This document shows positions 17,603-27,243 of a stretch of DNA of 64,000 nt, one piece after another. Source of the DNA: Acidobacteriota bacterium (GTDB lineage Bacteria > Acidobacteriota > Terriglobia > Terriglobales > Acidobacteriaceae); the NCBI GenBank assembly GCA_003010405.1, contig PJLO01000002.1, forward strand, positions 1-64,000, in the 5' to 3' direction. The notes beneath the pieces are model-generated. The model saw only the letters and a program-made list of their open reading frames with translations. It did no database searches and had not been told where the DNA came from. Position 1 is the stretch's first letter, and the number at the start of each line of letters is the position of its first letter. A program made the translations under genes and the position numbers.

Positions 17603-18592
17603 TCAATCGCGTGTAATACGCATTCCGCCCCATGCCAACCCAGAACCCACGACCACCAGATGGACGATGCAGTTGCGCAACTCGTCCCAATTCTGCGACA
17701 GCACGGTGGGGGCTCCCGCCGCGCCGCAGTTTCCAAAATACTCGAGGTTGGCGTAGTGATCTTTCAATGCAATATCGGTGCGTCTGCAGACGTTCTCAAG
17801 CATACGCAGGTTTGCCTGGTGTCCAATGAAGACTTGGCGACGATTCTCGCTCGCAGGGACGGAGGCTTGTAACTGCTTCACAAGTTCGGTGGTGGTACGA
17901 ATTGCGAAGGCCTGTACGGCATGCCCTTCCTGTGCAAAGTGCCCACCCGTTGGAATCGTAATTTGGTGCTGCCCCGTCGGGTTGGAGTAGAAACTGGTTT
18001 CCGAAATCACCGATGACGAAGGGATGCGCGAGGAAACTATGGCAGCACTGGCGCCGTCGCCAAACAGGATGGCTTGTCGCCGGTCACTGTAATCGATGCT
18101 GTGGGTAAATATTTCGCTGTTCACCACCAGAACGTAATCGGGCAGCGCTTCCGGCCGCATCTGGTTCAGGAAGTGGATCTGCGACGCAAAGCTTGAGCAC
18201 GCCGATTGCAGGTCGAAGCACGGACATGGAGCGTCAATACCGAGCGCGTTGGCAACACGGCTCGCGTCAGCGGGAATCTGCATCTCAGGCGAGCATCCGC
18301 CAGAGACAACCATTCCCAGTTGACAAGCCTCAATTCCAGCACGCCGCAACGCCATTTCCGCAGCCCGCGCCGACATTTGTGTGGGCGTCGTGTGGGCCGC
18401 TTCGGCTCCAGCACGGGGATCCCTGTTGTACGTCTTGCGCAAATAATCCAATGGCAGCGTGGTGCGTCGTTCGATAATGCCGACCCGATCCTCGATCCAT
18501 TTCACATCCACCCCAATATCAAGGGAGGACAGAAAATGATTGTCGAGAACTGTTTCGGGATGAAAATGTCCTAGGGCGTGGAGGTACAGCAA
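17603..18592 (-). CDS. 3-oxoacyl-ACP synthase III-like condensing enzyme
   Basis: KAS III/FabH-fold protein of 329 residues. The catalytic triad is complete: Cys132 in SACSSF, His258 in GHQAN and Asn288 in FGNCGAAG. It would condense an acyl-CoA with malonyl-ACP or another acyl thioester. It lacks neighbouring fab genes, and relatives with such isolation include OleA-like and secondary-metabolite KAS III enzymes, so I do not call it FabH. The start is TTG at 18592 with AGGAG 7 nt upstream. It is divergent from the 938-residue fusion gene, with 353 bp between them. Confidence 0.88.
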   Translation of the reverse strand: MLYLHALGHFHPETVLDNHFLSSLDIGVDVKWIEDRVGIIERRTTLPLDYLRKTYNRDPRAGAEAAHTTPTQMSARAAEMALRRAGIEACQLGMVVSGGCSPEMQIPADASRVANALGIDAPCPCFDLQSACSSFASQIHFLNQMRPEALPDYVLVVNSEIFTHSIDYSDRRQAILFGDGASAAIVSSRIPSSSVISETSFYSNPTGQHQITIPTGGHFAQEGHAVQAFAIRTTTELVKQLQASVPASENRRQVFIGHQANLRMLENVCRRTDIALKDHYANLEYFGNCGAAGAPTVLSQNWDELRNCIVHLVVVGSGLAWGGMRITRD

Positions 18593-18945
18593 AAGTGTCT
18601 CCTCTGAATCGGCGATTCAACCAAGTTGCAATGTGGCAATGTGTTGAAGTCTAAATCGAGCGAAGCCCCGGTACAATGCAGCGGCGCTCTCTTTGGGGAT
18701 GCCGAGCGGGTTGTGACAGAAATATTACGCATCCGAGCTCTGAACTGCTCTGCAAGACCAACCTTGCTGTGTCGAAAATCATTTTCCGGCTATTTCAAAT
18801 CCAGAATGAAGACGCTTCTGTGAAAGGAGCTGGCTTAAACAGAGCTCAAGCATCCCGCGCTCGATTTTCTTCGTCCTATGTGAGTAGCTGTTTTTAAAGA
18901 TTCCATGTCTGAAGGTTCCATGCCTGAAGAAAGGATACTGGGACT
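18593..18945 (+). other. Divergent intergenic region upstream of the fusion gene
   Basis: It should hold promoters for the KAS III-like gene (minus) and the fusion gene (plus). A TACAAT is at 18672-18677 but its best upstream TTGAAG is 22 bp away. A 14-codon frame, ATG 18905 to TGA 18949, overlaps the GTG start of the fusion gene by the GTGA arrangement. No other gene is supported. Confidence 0.4.
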
Positions 18946-18949
18946 GTGA
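18905..18949 (+). CDS. Possible 14-codon leader peptide coupled to the fusion gene
   Basis: ATG at 18905, with a second in-frame ATG at 18920, opens a 14-residue frame (MSEGSMPEERILGL) whose TGA overlaps the downstream GTG as GTGA. The only hint of a ribosome-binding site is a weak AAAGA. If translated it would feed ribosomes to the GTG start. It may be chance. Confidence 0.3.
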   Translation: MSEGSMPEERILGL

Positions 18950-21762
18950 GCGCGGCAACTTCCAAAGCTGTGGACACGATCGAATCCGAGCGCCGTTTTT
19001 ACGAGCGCTACGCTTGGTGCCTTAACCCCTTTCAATCGATGAGCCAACTGTTTGTGCGGCTCGAAGACGAGCTGGCATGGTTTCCTCGCCTGACGAGCGA
19101 CTGGCAGCGGAAGGAATCGCGTACCAACCTCTTCCTTCTGACTTGTGCGATAAACTGCACGGTCTCGGATTACCTTGCGCCGTCTCTCCCATCCTTTGCG
19201 AAGCTGGCATCTCAATTTCGTCGTGCACGATTCGCGATAAAGGTCCTTGGCAAGGTCTCGACGAGCAGCTTCCGCCTGCGCAGTCTCCTGTTCGATTCCG
19301 CCGTTTATCACTGGAGCGAAGATTGGAAGCAATGTGTCGAACTTTCCTGTGAAATCCTTCTGAACGAAGACGAGCCAAACAGTCCGAAAGTAGCCCGCCT
19401 GGCTGCTCTCAGCCGCCAGTTGGCAGGCCGTGCCCTACCGAAGAAACTGCTTACGATGCGAATGCAACTGCCTTCCGGCTTCCGTGCGCAGGATCTGACG
19501 CACTATGACGTTCTGGCGCTGGCTGCTGCGTTCGCACGCTCTCATCCAGTTTGTGATGGCACGCTGGCCATCATTGGGGCGCGAACTGCGGGAGCCTATT
19601 TTGCGGCGTTGATGCGCACGAGGTTGCAGCGGGACGGATGGAATTCAGCATGGATATCTATCCGCCCGAAAGGCGGCGTGAGTTGGTGGGAGAGGAAATT
19701 TCTCCGCAAAACTGCTAAACGGGCAGCGAGAGTTTTGGTCGTGGATGACTACCCGGACACAGGCGAAACCATTCGTCTCATGATCGATCTGCTCGGTGAC
19801 TATGGTGTGGAACACCGGAACATCACTGTGGTGGTGCCCGGCCACGAGGCGCAAAGAAGCCCGCAGGTACTTACGGGAGGCTATGCCGACGTCGAGCTCG
19901 TTACGATTTCACCCCAGGAAACCTACGCCCACCGTTTGCTCGCCGGTCATACACTGAAGCCGCTGCTGGAACAGTTTTTATCCCGCGCCCTTCGCGCCAA
20001 TCTTCAGTTCGTCGACGACCAACAAACAACGGCAATCAACCAGCGGCTCGAATCACACTTACAGGATGATTTCCAGGTTCATATAAAACGTGTTTACGCT
20101 TTCAAAACACCTGAAACAGGTGATAACGTCCGCAAGGTTCTGGTAAAGGGCGTTGGCTGGGGATGGCTGGGATACCATGCTTTCCTGTCCGGAACTCGAT
20201 TACAGGAGTTTGTTCCCAGGGTTTTAGGTTTGCGAGATGGCCTGTTATTTAGCGAGTGGATAGAACCGCCGCCGGGCGGATCTGAAATTGATAGCAATGC
20301 CTTTTCATCCAGAGTAGCTGCTTACATTGCCGCACGCGTGAAGTTGCTTCCCCTCGCCGAGCACCCGTCGACCGATCAGCCTGCTTTCAAAGCAGGGGGG
20401 TGGTACACGGCGGCCAAGGTTCTGCGCGGCGTGTACCCGCCATATCTGCGGCTGCTGAAGATGAACGCACTCTGGCCCGCACTGACGGCGTTTGCCACCC
20501 CTCAACCCACATTCATAGACGGCAAACTCAATGCGGAGGAATGGCTGAGCGATGGGAAAAAGCTGCTGAAAGTCGACTATGAACATCACGGGTTCGGGAA
20601 CCCTTCGCCCAATATTGTCGACGCGGCGTACGACCTGGCGCTGGCTACTCTGCAACTTAACCTGTCGCCGGAAGCACAGGCTCGCCTGCTGGACGAATAC
20701 ATCGGGTTGACCGGAGATGTGAACGTTCGCAAACGTTTCGTGCTCCACACAATAATCTCTGGTCAGCTGGCTAAAGAATACGCGAGCTTTCATTCACCTC
20801 GCGCTCTTTCCCTTGAATCGCGCAAGCAGTTGGAAGCCGGCCATATTCGGGCGCACAACTTCCTTTTTTGCAGCTTAAGCGATTTTTGCTCCTCGGAATT
20901 CGTCCAATCCAGGCCCACGCATTGGTCAGACCGTTTGTTTTTCATGGACCTCGATGGAGTATTCGACCGTTCCTACTTGTTCTTTCCGCACGCAACAGCT
21001 AGCGGCTTTGCCGCACTTGAGTCTCTCAATCGGCAAGGATATTCCGTCGTGCTCAACACGGGCAGACCAGCAGCTCACGTACGCAAATATTGCTCTTCCT
21101 ACGCTCTCTCCGGAGGCATTGCAGAGTACGGTTGTGTCTTCGTCGACGGCATCAATAAGCGCGAAACGGTCCTGATCGACGAAGATAGCCGCGAACGGTT
21201 GGCTTGCCTCAGAGCGCAATTGAGTGCTGCTGAGGACATTTTTCTGGACCCGACCTACGAATTTGCGATTCGGGCCTACCGCTTACAAAACGGTAAGGCC
21301 GTCTGCTTGCCGCAGGCTCTTGTGACCGAGGCGCTACGAGATTTTCCGCAACTCACGTCTTTTTCCAGTCCGGTTGACACATACATATTTCCCGTCAGTG
21401 CGGGAAAGGGTTCTTCAACCGAGTGGGTGATGGAGCACTTCTCGGTTCCGAGGGGGGCAACCGCTGCCATTGGCGATTCGGAGATGGACATTCCGATGCT
21501 GGACAGTGTTGCGAAAGCCTATGTTCCCGCCAATGCATCGCAAGCCATGATTGTCCAAACTCGCCGCAATGGGTGCACCATTCTGGATACTCCGTTCCAG
21601 CGCGGATTAGTGGATGCGGTCAATTGCCTTCTGGGAGAATCGGCATGCTCACCAAGTGATTTATCATCGCAGCCGGAACATGTAGTAAAGACCCTGCTGC
21701 GGATTGCCGACCGAACCGCCGTGCAACACTTGAATGCCGTTCTGAAACCAAATCGGTTGTAA
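18946..21762 (+). CDS. Three-domain fusion: phosphoribosyltransferase, kinase-like, HAD phosphatase
   Basis: A 938-residue cytoplasmic protein. Residues 1-180 form an unassigned helical region. Residues 185-345 look like a type I phosphoribosyltransferase: IIGARTAG (209-216) and the PRPP loop VLVVDDYPDTGET (263-275). Residues 380-620 resemble an aminoglycoside/choline-kinase fold: VLVKGVGWGWLG (398-409), hinge-like FSEWIE (435-440), DGKLNAEEW (525-533) where kinases have HGDLH, and VDYE (543-546) with a metal-binding-type Asp544, then DLA. Residues 663-895 are a Cof/sucrose-phosphatase-type HAD: MDLDG (D668, D670), NTGRP (704-708), K821 and GDSEMD (843-848). GTG is the start; GGGA lies upstream. 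Together they suggest building or recycling a ribosylated, phosphorylated metabolite. Domain calls are by eye; the function is unknown. Confidence 0.8.
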   Translation: MSAATSKAVDTIESERRFYERYAWCLNPFQSMSQLFVRLEDELAWFPRLTSDWQRKESRTNLFLLTCAINCTVSDYLAPSLPSFAKLASQFRRARFAIKVLGKVSTSSFRLRSLLFDSAVYHWSEDWKQCVELSCEILLNEDEPNSPKVARLAALSRQLAGRALPKKLLTMRMQLPSGFRAQDLTHYDVLALAAAFARSHPVCDGTLAIIGARTAGAYFAALMRTRLQRDGWNSAWISIRPKGGVSWWERKFLRKTAKRAARVLVVDDYPDTGETIRLMIDLLGDYGVEHRNITVVVPGHEAQRSPQVLTGGYADVELVTISPQETYAHRLLAGHTLKPLLEQFLSRALRANLQFVDDQQTTAINQRLESHLQDDFQVHIKRVYAFKTPETGDNVRKVLVKGVGWGWLGYHAFLSGTRLQEFVPRVLGLRDGLLFSEWIEPPPGGSEIDSNAFSSRVAAYIAARVKLLPLAEHPSTDQPAFKAGGWYTAAKVLRGVYPPYLRLLKMNALWPALTAFATPQPTFIDGKLNAEEWLSDGKKLLKVDYEHHGFGNPSPNIVDAAYDLALATLQLNLSPEAQARLLDEYIGLTGDVNVRKRFVLHTIISGQLAKEYASFHSPRALSLESRKQLEAGHIRAHNFLFCSLSDFCSSEFVQSRPTHWSDRLFFMDLDGVFDRSYLFFPHATASGFAALESLNRQGYSVVLNTGRPAAHVRKYCSSYALSGGIAEYGCVFVDGINKRETVLIDEDSRERLACLRAQLSAAEDIFLDPTYEFAIRAYRLQNGKAVCLPQALVTEALRDFPQLTSFSSPVDTYIFPVSAGKGSSTEWVMEHFSVPRGATAAIGDSEMDIPMLDSVAKAYVPANASQAMIVQTRRNGCTILDTPFQRGLVDAVNCLLGESACSPSDLSSQPEHVVKTLLRIADRTAVQHLNAVLKPNRL

Positions 21763-21849
21763 TTTGTAGCTCTTATGACAACGTTTGATGGTTCCGGCGG
21801 TTCGCGTTCGTGAGCTGAATGCGCGCCCCGGATACCCTAAACTGTCTAC

Positions 21850-22683
21850 ATGAAAAAGATTGTCGCTATTCTGGCACTGGCGCTTGTGGTTACGTTCATC
21901 ACTGCCCGTGCCCACCGCAACTCCCGCCGCCCTGTAACCTATCTCGGGTTCGACCGTAACGAGTATCCCGGCGATGAGAACCTGCGAGCTTTGCGCCAAA
22001 CCTTTGCCTTCACGGGCTACTGGCTGAACAATCCGCCTGGAGCTACCGCCAACAGTTGGCACGGCAAGCGCGAGGCCGTGCAGCGTGCGGGTTTTGGTTT
22101 TCTCGTGTTGTTCAACGGACGCAGCTACGCGCAGCTGAAAGGTGCGCCAAACCCTGGCTCATCGGATGGCGATGCCGCTGCGCGGGCGGCGAAGGCCGAA
22201 GGTTTCCACCGTGGAACCGTGATCTTTCTGGACCAGGAAGAAGGCGGGCGCATGCTGTACGAGCAGAAGCAATACGTTTTCGCCTGGGCTGATGCGGTGA
22301 GGCGAGCCGGTTTCCGCCCCGGAGTCTATTGCTCGGGTATTGAAATTGCCGAGCAAGGAGGAGGCTTCATCAGCACGGCACGTGATCTGCATGGTTCCCC
22401 CGGCGGCGGCGATCTTGTCTTTTGGGTAGCCAATGACGCTTGCCCGCCCTCTCCCGGATGTGTCTTTCCGAAGCAACCTCCCCGGCCAGAGGCCAGTGGA
22501 GCACCCTTTGCGGAGATCTGGCAGTTCGCGCAATCGCCTCTGCGTCCGCAATTTGCCTCCGGGTGCAAAGAAGGCTATAAGCCCGACGGCAACTGTTATC
22601 CGCCGAACGCAGGTGCAGATTTGAAATTGCATCTCGATGTGAATTCGGCGCGCGTTGCCGATCCCTCGCACGCTCGCAACTAG
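21850..22683 (+). CDS. Exported DUF1906-like (GH25-fold) protein
   Basis: A 277-residue protein with an N-terminal hydrophobic export signal (MKKIVAILALALVVTFITARA). The body resembles the DUF1906/Rv2525c-like glycoside-hydrolase-like family: GFDRNEY with D35, FLDQEE (127-131, candidate acids D128 and E130), YCSG (160-163), WQFAQ (224-228) and LDVN (262-265). Such proteins have the fold of GH25 muramidases and probably act on cell-wall glycan, but catalysis is unproved. ATG 21850 lacks a strong SD. It lies 87 bp after the fusion gene on the same strand, so co-transcription is possible. Confidence 0.8.
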   Translation: MKKIVAILALALVVTFITARAHRNSRRPVTYLGFDRNEYPGDENLRALRQTFAFTGYWLNNPPGATANSWHGKREAVQRAGFGFLVLFNGRSYAQLKGAPNPGSSDGDAAARAAKAEGFHRGTVIFLDQEEGGRMLYEQKQYVFAWADAVRRAGFRPGVYCSGIEIAEQGGGFISTARDLHGSPGGGDLVFWVANDACPPSPGCVFPKQPPRPEASGAPFAEIWQFAQSPLRPQFASGCKEGYKPDGNCYPPNAGADLKLHLDVNSARVADPSHARN

Positions 22684-23268
22684 CATTCTAAAGTGAAGGC
22701 GGTGCTACTCCTCAGGCGCTGGTTCCTGCAGCGATACAGGCTTCCTGCCGGTGTGGTGCCGCCTTCTCTTCCGGTCTTCAGGAAATCGCGCAAAACCGTG
22801 TTCAGTGGAGGTTTGCTGTGCAAGAGCGGGATTACGTTCGCGAAGTCTGATGCCTCAGAGTTCGTGCAATCTGAATCGCGCTGAAGATGCTCAGAAACGG
22901 ACTGTCTTGTAGAAAAAACAGAAGAATCAACAGTTTAACTTCGCAAAAAAGAATGTTGACCTTAATGCGACAAAGTTTTAATGTACAGGATGTGAGCGGG
23001 TAACCGAATGTCACAGTGGCTGAGCTATTCATCTAAGGTCCGGGATCGCAGGAGCGATGGCAGGACCCTCCAAGCAAAAGCATTGACGGCTTTTAGAGAC
23101 TCGGCAGCGATCTGTCGCATCTAGAGATTTAGAGCAAAGCCGTAGAGGATCAGCAGACCAAAATTCGGACATTAGAGCAGTCGATTCCAATCGTGCTCAG
23201 GTATGACGACCGGTCACGCCGGCCTTCGGTTTGAACACCGCTGAGGTTAAAGCAAAAGGAGAATTTTA
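22684..23268 (+). other. Long intergenic region upstream of rpoZ
   Basis: About 585 bp with no convincing gene. A candidate promoter, TTGACC at 22956-22961 followed 15 bp later by TTTAAT (22977-22982), could transcribe rpoZ with a leader of about 280 nt. The leader shows no tRNA or riboswitch recognised by eye. Confidence 0.4.
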
Positions 23269-23484
23269 ATGCGTTCAGATAAAGTCTTTGAGGCTTTACA
23301 TACATTGCAAAATCGTTATATGCTCTGCCAGATTGCCTCCAAAGCAACTCGTAAGTTTCATAAACCGAATACCCGCATTCAGGACACGACAAATGATGTT
23401 CTGAACCGCATCTCCGAAAATGAGCGCGCCAACGTAATGGCCGATCCGGTGAATGCAAGTGACGCCCAGCGTCGGGCGGCTTAG
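23269..23484 (+). CDS. rpoZ: RNA polymerase omega subunit
   Basis: A 71-residue protein matching omega. It has an N-terminal MRSDKVFEAL, then NRYMLCQIASKATRKFHKP, equivalent to the conserved omega motif for contacting the beta-prime subunit, followed by the NTRIQDTTNDVLNRI stretch. Omega helps fold and retain beta-prime and can mediate ppGpp binding in some bacteria. ATG 23269 follows AAAGGAG at 7-8 nt. Transcribed toward rho, 260 bp away, it may share transcripts with it. Confidence 0.85.
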   Translation: MRSDKVFEALHTLQNRYMLCQIASKATRKFHKPNTRIQDTTNDVLNRISENERANVMADPVNASDAQRRAA

Positions 23485-23743
23485 GCGGCTGAGAAGTTTA
23501 GAATTACTTGCCTTGCGGTGTGCCGCATTTGCGGCGCCTGCAAGGAATCAGCTTTAAACTTGAATCAAGTAAAAAGGTAGTATTCAATAATAGCCATGAA
23601 TCATCCGGCCATCGAGGCTTTAGGCCGGGTTCCCATCCAACATGGTTGTCCGTTAGCCAAGCAGGATTAACCGCAACCACATTCCCGGCGCTTGGCGGCG
23701 CACCTGAATCCTTCCTCTCGAATAGAACGTTCCGTAGGTGAAC
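23485..23743 (+). promoter_or_regulatory. Structured leader of rho
   Basis: The 259 bp between rpoZ and rho contain a strong hairpin at about 23509-23544: outer arms CCTTGC / GCAAGG, inner GCCGC-ATTT-GCGGC, with no T run after it. The remainder is C-rich with several YC dinucleotides. Rho genes are often autoregulated by Rho-dependent attenuation in a leader; this leader has the length for that, but the regulation is inferred. Confidence 0.4.
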
Positions 23744-24994
<1,251 letters not shown>

Positions 24995-25356
24995 GAAATT
25001 GTGAATCGACCTTGCGATGTGCTCGGCTCCGGCCGGGCGCATTGCATTTTGGTGTGAACGTTTAAAGTCCCTCGCCGATTTTGCGTGCACGCTGCAACCA
25101 CTTCTTGGGTATCTCAGGCTGTGCGTTGCGTACCGTCAGCCCAATCCAGAGTTTTGCCACCGGATGCGCGCCCGGGCACCCGGCTGCGATGCGCAGCGCG
25201 CTCCGGTGATGAGTGGCATCAAAAAGCCCGGAGCTGCTGTCGAAACAATGAGCACGCCTTGCGCGGCATCGTCTTGCATTGCAGGCAATTTCGAAGTGAA
25301 GATTAGCGCTTTGGGATTCCCGTATAATCAACGAATTACCTTGGAGGAAGATACCA
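24995..25356 (+). other. Intergenic region between rho and mrp
   Basis: No convincing gene in about 360 bp. Overlapping open frames on both strands have no motif or ribosome-binding site. A TATAAT at 25323-25328 lies 29 bp before the mrp start and is a likely -10 element, though the -35 position is poor. Confidence 0.45.
25323..25328 (+). promoter_or_regulatory. Probable -10 box of the mrp promoter
   Basis: A perfect TATAAT 29 bp upstream of the TTG start, leaving room for a short leader with the GGAGGAAG ribosome-binding site. There is no TTGACA-like hexamer at 16-18 bp; an extended -10 is not evident either. Confidence 0.45.
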
Positions 25357-26208
25357 TTGCACAAGCCTGAACATTCACGTGGTTCGCAGCCCCCGGCGCC
25401 GCAGCCGATTCCCGGTGTCAACTCAATAATTGCAGTCGGTTCCGGCAAGGGAGGGGTCGGCAAAACTACGCTGACGGTGAATCTCGCGCTCGCTCTTGCG
25501 GGCCTTGGCTTTAAGGTTGGATTGCTGGACGCAGATATTTATGGGCCAAACGTGCCCCTAATGCTGGGGGCGAGCGGCGAGCCTAAGCTGACTGAAGGCA
25601 ACCGAATTGTTCCGATCGAGCGTTTCGGTATTCGGGTCATATCAATAGGTTATCTGAGTCCTGGTGACAAGCCGCTGGTATGGCGTGGCCCGATGCTGCA
25701 TAACGTGATCAAACAGTTCTTGGGACAAGTGGCGTGGGGAGAACTCGACTTCCTGATCATCGATTTGCCTCCCGGCACCGGCGACGTGGTCATTTCTCTG
25801 AGCCAGACGGTGCCCCTGACTGGAGCCATCGTCGTCACCACTCCTTCCGACGTTTCCTTGCAGGATGCGCGTAAGGCCATCGAGATGTTCAACCAGGTTC
25901 GCGTCGAAATTCTGGGTATTGCCGAGAACATGAGTTATTTCATCTGTCCTCACTGCAACCACGAGATCGACATCTTCTCCACCGGCGGCGGCGATCGCAC
26001 GGCAAAGCAGTTCGGCGTGCCATTTCTCGGACGCATCGAACTCGATCCGACGATCTGCTCGGGAGGCGATTCCGGTCAGCCTGTTGTCCTTGCTGGTGAG
26101 AACGCTAACAATGCCAAAAGCTTGTTCGCCTTCGCGCGCAAAGTACTGGCGCGTATCGACGAGTTGAACAGCAGAGGCGGAAGCGGAACCGTCCTCAGCA
26201 TCGATTAA
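25357..26208 (+). CDS. mrp: Iron-sulfur cluster carrier ATPase Mrp/ApbC
   Basis: P-loop NTPase of 283 residues that binds and transfers [4Fe-4S] clusters. The deviant Walker A is GSGKGGVGKTT (28-38), switch I-like DADIYGPNVP follows, and the cluster-binding CPHC is at 197-200. The N-terminal DUF59 domain of longer Mrp proteins is absent. The start is TTG at 25357, with GGAGGAAG 6 nt upstream and no in-frame ATG before the P-loop. It is followed 27 bp later by the CPBP protease gene, probably in one operon. Confidence 0.94.
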   Translation: MHKPEHSRGSQPPAPQPIPGVNSIIAVGSGKGGVGKTTLTVNLALALAGLGFKVGLLDADIYGPNVPLMLGASGEPKLTEGNRIVPIERFGIRVISIGYLSPGDKPLVWRGPMLHNVIKQFLGQVAWGELDFLIIDLPPGTGDVVISLSQTVPLTGAIVVTTPSDVSLQDARKAIEMFNQVRVEILGIAENMSYFICPHCNHEIDIFSTGGGDRTAKQFGVPFLGRIELDPTICSGGDSGQPVVLAGENANNAKSLFAFARKVLARIDELNSRGGSGTVLSID

Positions 26209-26235
26209 TTCCTGCTCAATTGCGCAAGGAGAAGC

Positions 26236-26973
26236 ATGGAGAGCACCACGCCCGATAGCGCGCTGGAAGAGACACTGGCGGAAAATCAGCGCTCCATCCC
26301 TTACTGGCACACCGGCGTGCTCGTGCTGGTGCTCGCCTTGCTCAGCATTCCGAACCTAAAGGGTGGTCATGTCGCGGGCGCAGGTCATCCTCCGACGCGC
26401 CTTTACTTGGCGACCATTGTTTACGAGTGGCTCTTTACCGGATACATCTGGTGGGGACTTCGCCGTGCCGGACTTAGTCTGCGCGAGCTGATTGGCGGCC
26501 GCTGGAATAGCGTTGAAGATTTCTTTCAGGACGTTCTGCTCGCAACCGGTGTCTGGATCGGTGCTCTCATGGTGATTGCCATGGCCGCCGTTGCCATGGG
26601 TATGAACCACGCCGGCAGTATCGGCGAAGTCCGTAGGAGGATCGGTTTTCTCGCGCCGCAGAGCGCGGCTGAAGTGTTCTTATGGATTTGCCTCAGCGCC
26701 ACGGCGGGCTTCTGCGAGGAGGTGCTCTTCCGTGGATACCTTCAAAAGCAGTTTACGCGATTGCTGCGCAACCGGTGGATAGCTCTGGTCGCCGTCAGCA
26801 TTCTGTTCGGCCTCGGCCACGGGTATGAAGGTGCGCAGCGCATGGTGCTGGTCTCCATCCTGGGCCTCGCCTTTGGTGCGATGAGTCTGCTCCGAAAGAG
26901 TCTGCGACCGGCAATGATGGCTCACACGATTCAGGATACGATCACAGGATTGCTGCTGAGAACGTTGCGTTAG
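26236..26973 (+). CDS. CPBP-family intramembrane metalloprotease
   Basis: A multi-pass membrane protein of 245 residues in the CAAX-protease and bacteriocin-processing family. Motif 1 is EEVLFRGYL (E161, E162, R166), motif 2 FGLGH (H195), motif 3 AHTIQD (H230, D234). Five to six membrane segments are visible. These proteases cut near the membrane; targets in non-producers are unknown. ATG 26236 follows AAGGAG. It is probably co-transcribed with mrp. Confidence 0.88.
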   Translation: MESTTPDSALEETLAENQRSIPYWHTGVLVLVLALLSIPNLKGGHVAGAGHPPTRLYLATIVYEWLFTGYIWWGLRRAGLSLRELIGGRWNSVEDFFQDVLLATGVWIGALMVIAMAAVAMGMNHAGSIGEVRRRIGFLAPQSAAEVFLWICLSATAGFCEEVLFRGYLQKQFTRLLRNRWIALVAVSILFGLGHGYEGAQRMVLVSILGLAFGAMSLLRKSLRPAMMAHTIQDTITGLLLRTLR

Positions 26974-27055
26974 ACGTTGCGAGTGTTGCGAATTTCGAGA
27001 CGTGAGTGAGTCGATACTGAGTGAGTGAGTAATACGATTTTGTTTCGTTTTTTTC

Positions 27056-27084
27056 TTGACATGGTTTTCTAATCAACTTATACA
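27056..27084 (+). promoter_or_regulatory. Consensus sigma-70-type promoter
   Basis: TTGACA (27056-27061), exactly 17 bp, then TATACA (27079-27084) make a near-ideal housekeeping promoter. Predicted start near 27091 leaves a leader of about 57 nt to the micro-gene ATG. It is the best promoter I see in the window. Confidence 0.8.
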
Positions 27085-27147
27085 ACTAACAATTGCAACG
27101 TTCGAGTTGTAATTAGAATCCAAGATTGTTCACAAGGGAGAATAGTC

Positions 27148-27216
27148 ATGGCAACCAAGAAGGCAGCGAAGAAGGCCGACAAGAAAGACGTCAAGAAAGT
27201 CGCGAAGAAAAAGTAA
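27148..27216 (+). CDS. 22-residue lysine/alanine-rich micro-protein
   Basis: A tiny gene: ATG 27148 with AAGGGAG 7-8 nt upstream, and TAA at 27214. The peptide has 11 Lys, 5 Ala, 2 Asp and 2 Val in 22 residues with K-K doublets every 3-4 residues, like the tails of bacterial histone-H1-like proteins. A consensus promoter precedes it and a 10-bp hairpin follows within 28 bp, so it is a complete transcription unit. Nucleic-acid or polyphosphate binding is an inference from charge alone. Confidence 0.6.
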   Translation: MATKKAAKKADKKDVKKVAKKK

Positions 27217-27243
27217 GATCCCAACGGTAAAAGGCTACATGAG

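Noticed and set aside
17603-18592. Calling the KAS III-like gene fabH
   Set aside because: The triad is intact but there are no fab neighbours and the sequence differs from typical FabH; the general name is safer.
25062-25463. 133-codon minus-strand frame overlapping the mrp start
   Set aside because: It runs across the TATAAT and the start of mrp; no motif, no SD.
27001-27035. GAGTGAGT tandem repeats before the micro-gene
   Set aside because: Two or three short imperfect copies, likely chance; no link to the promoter.
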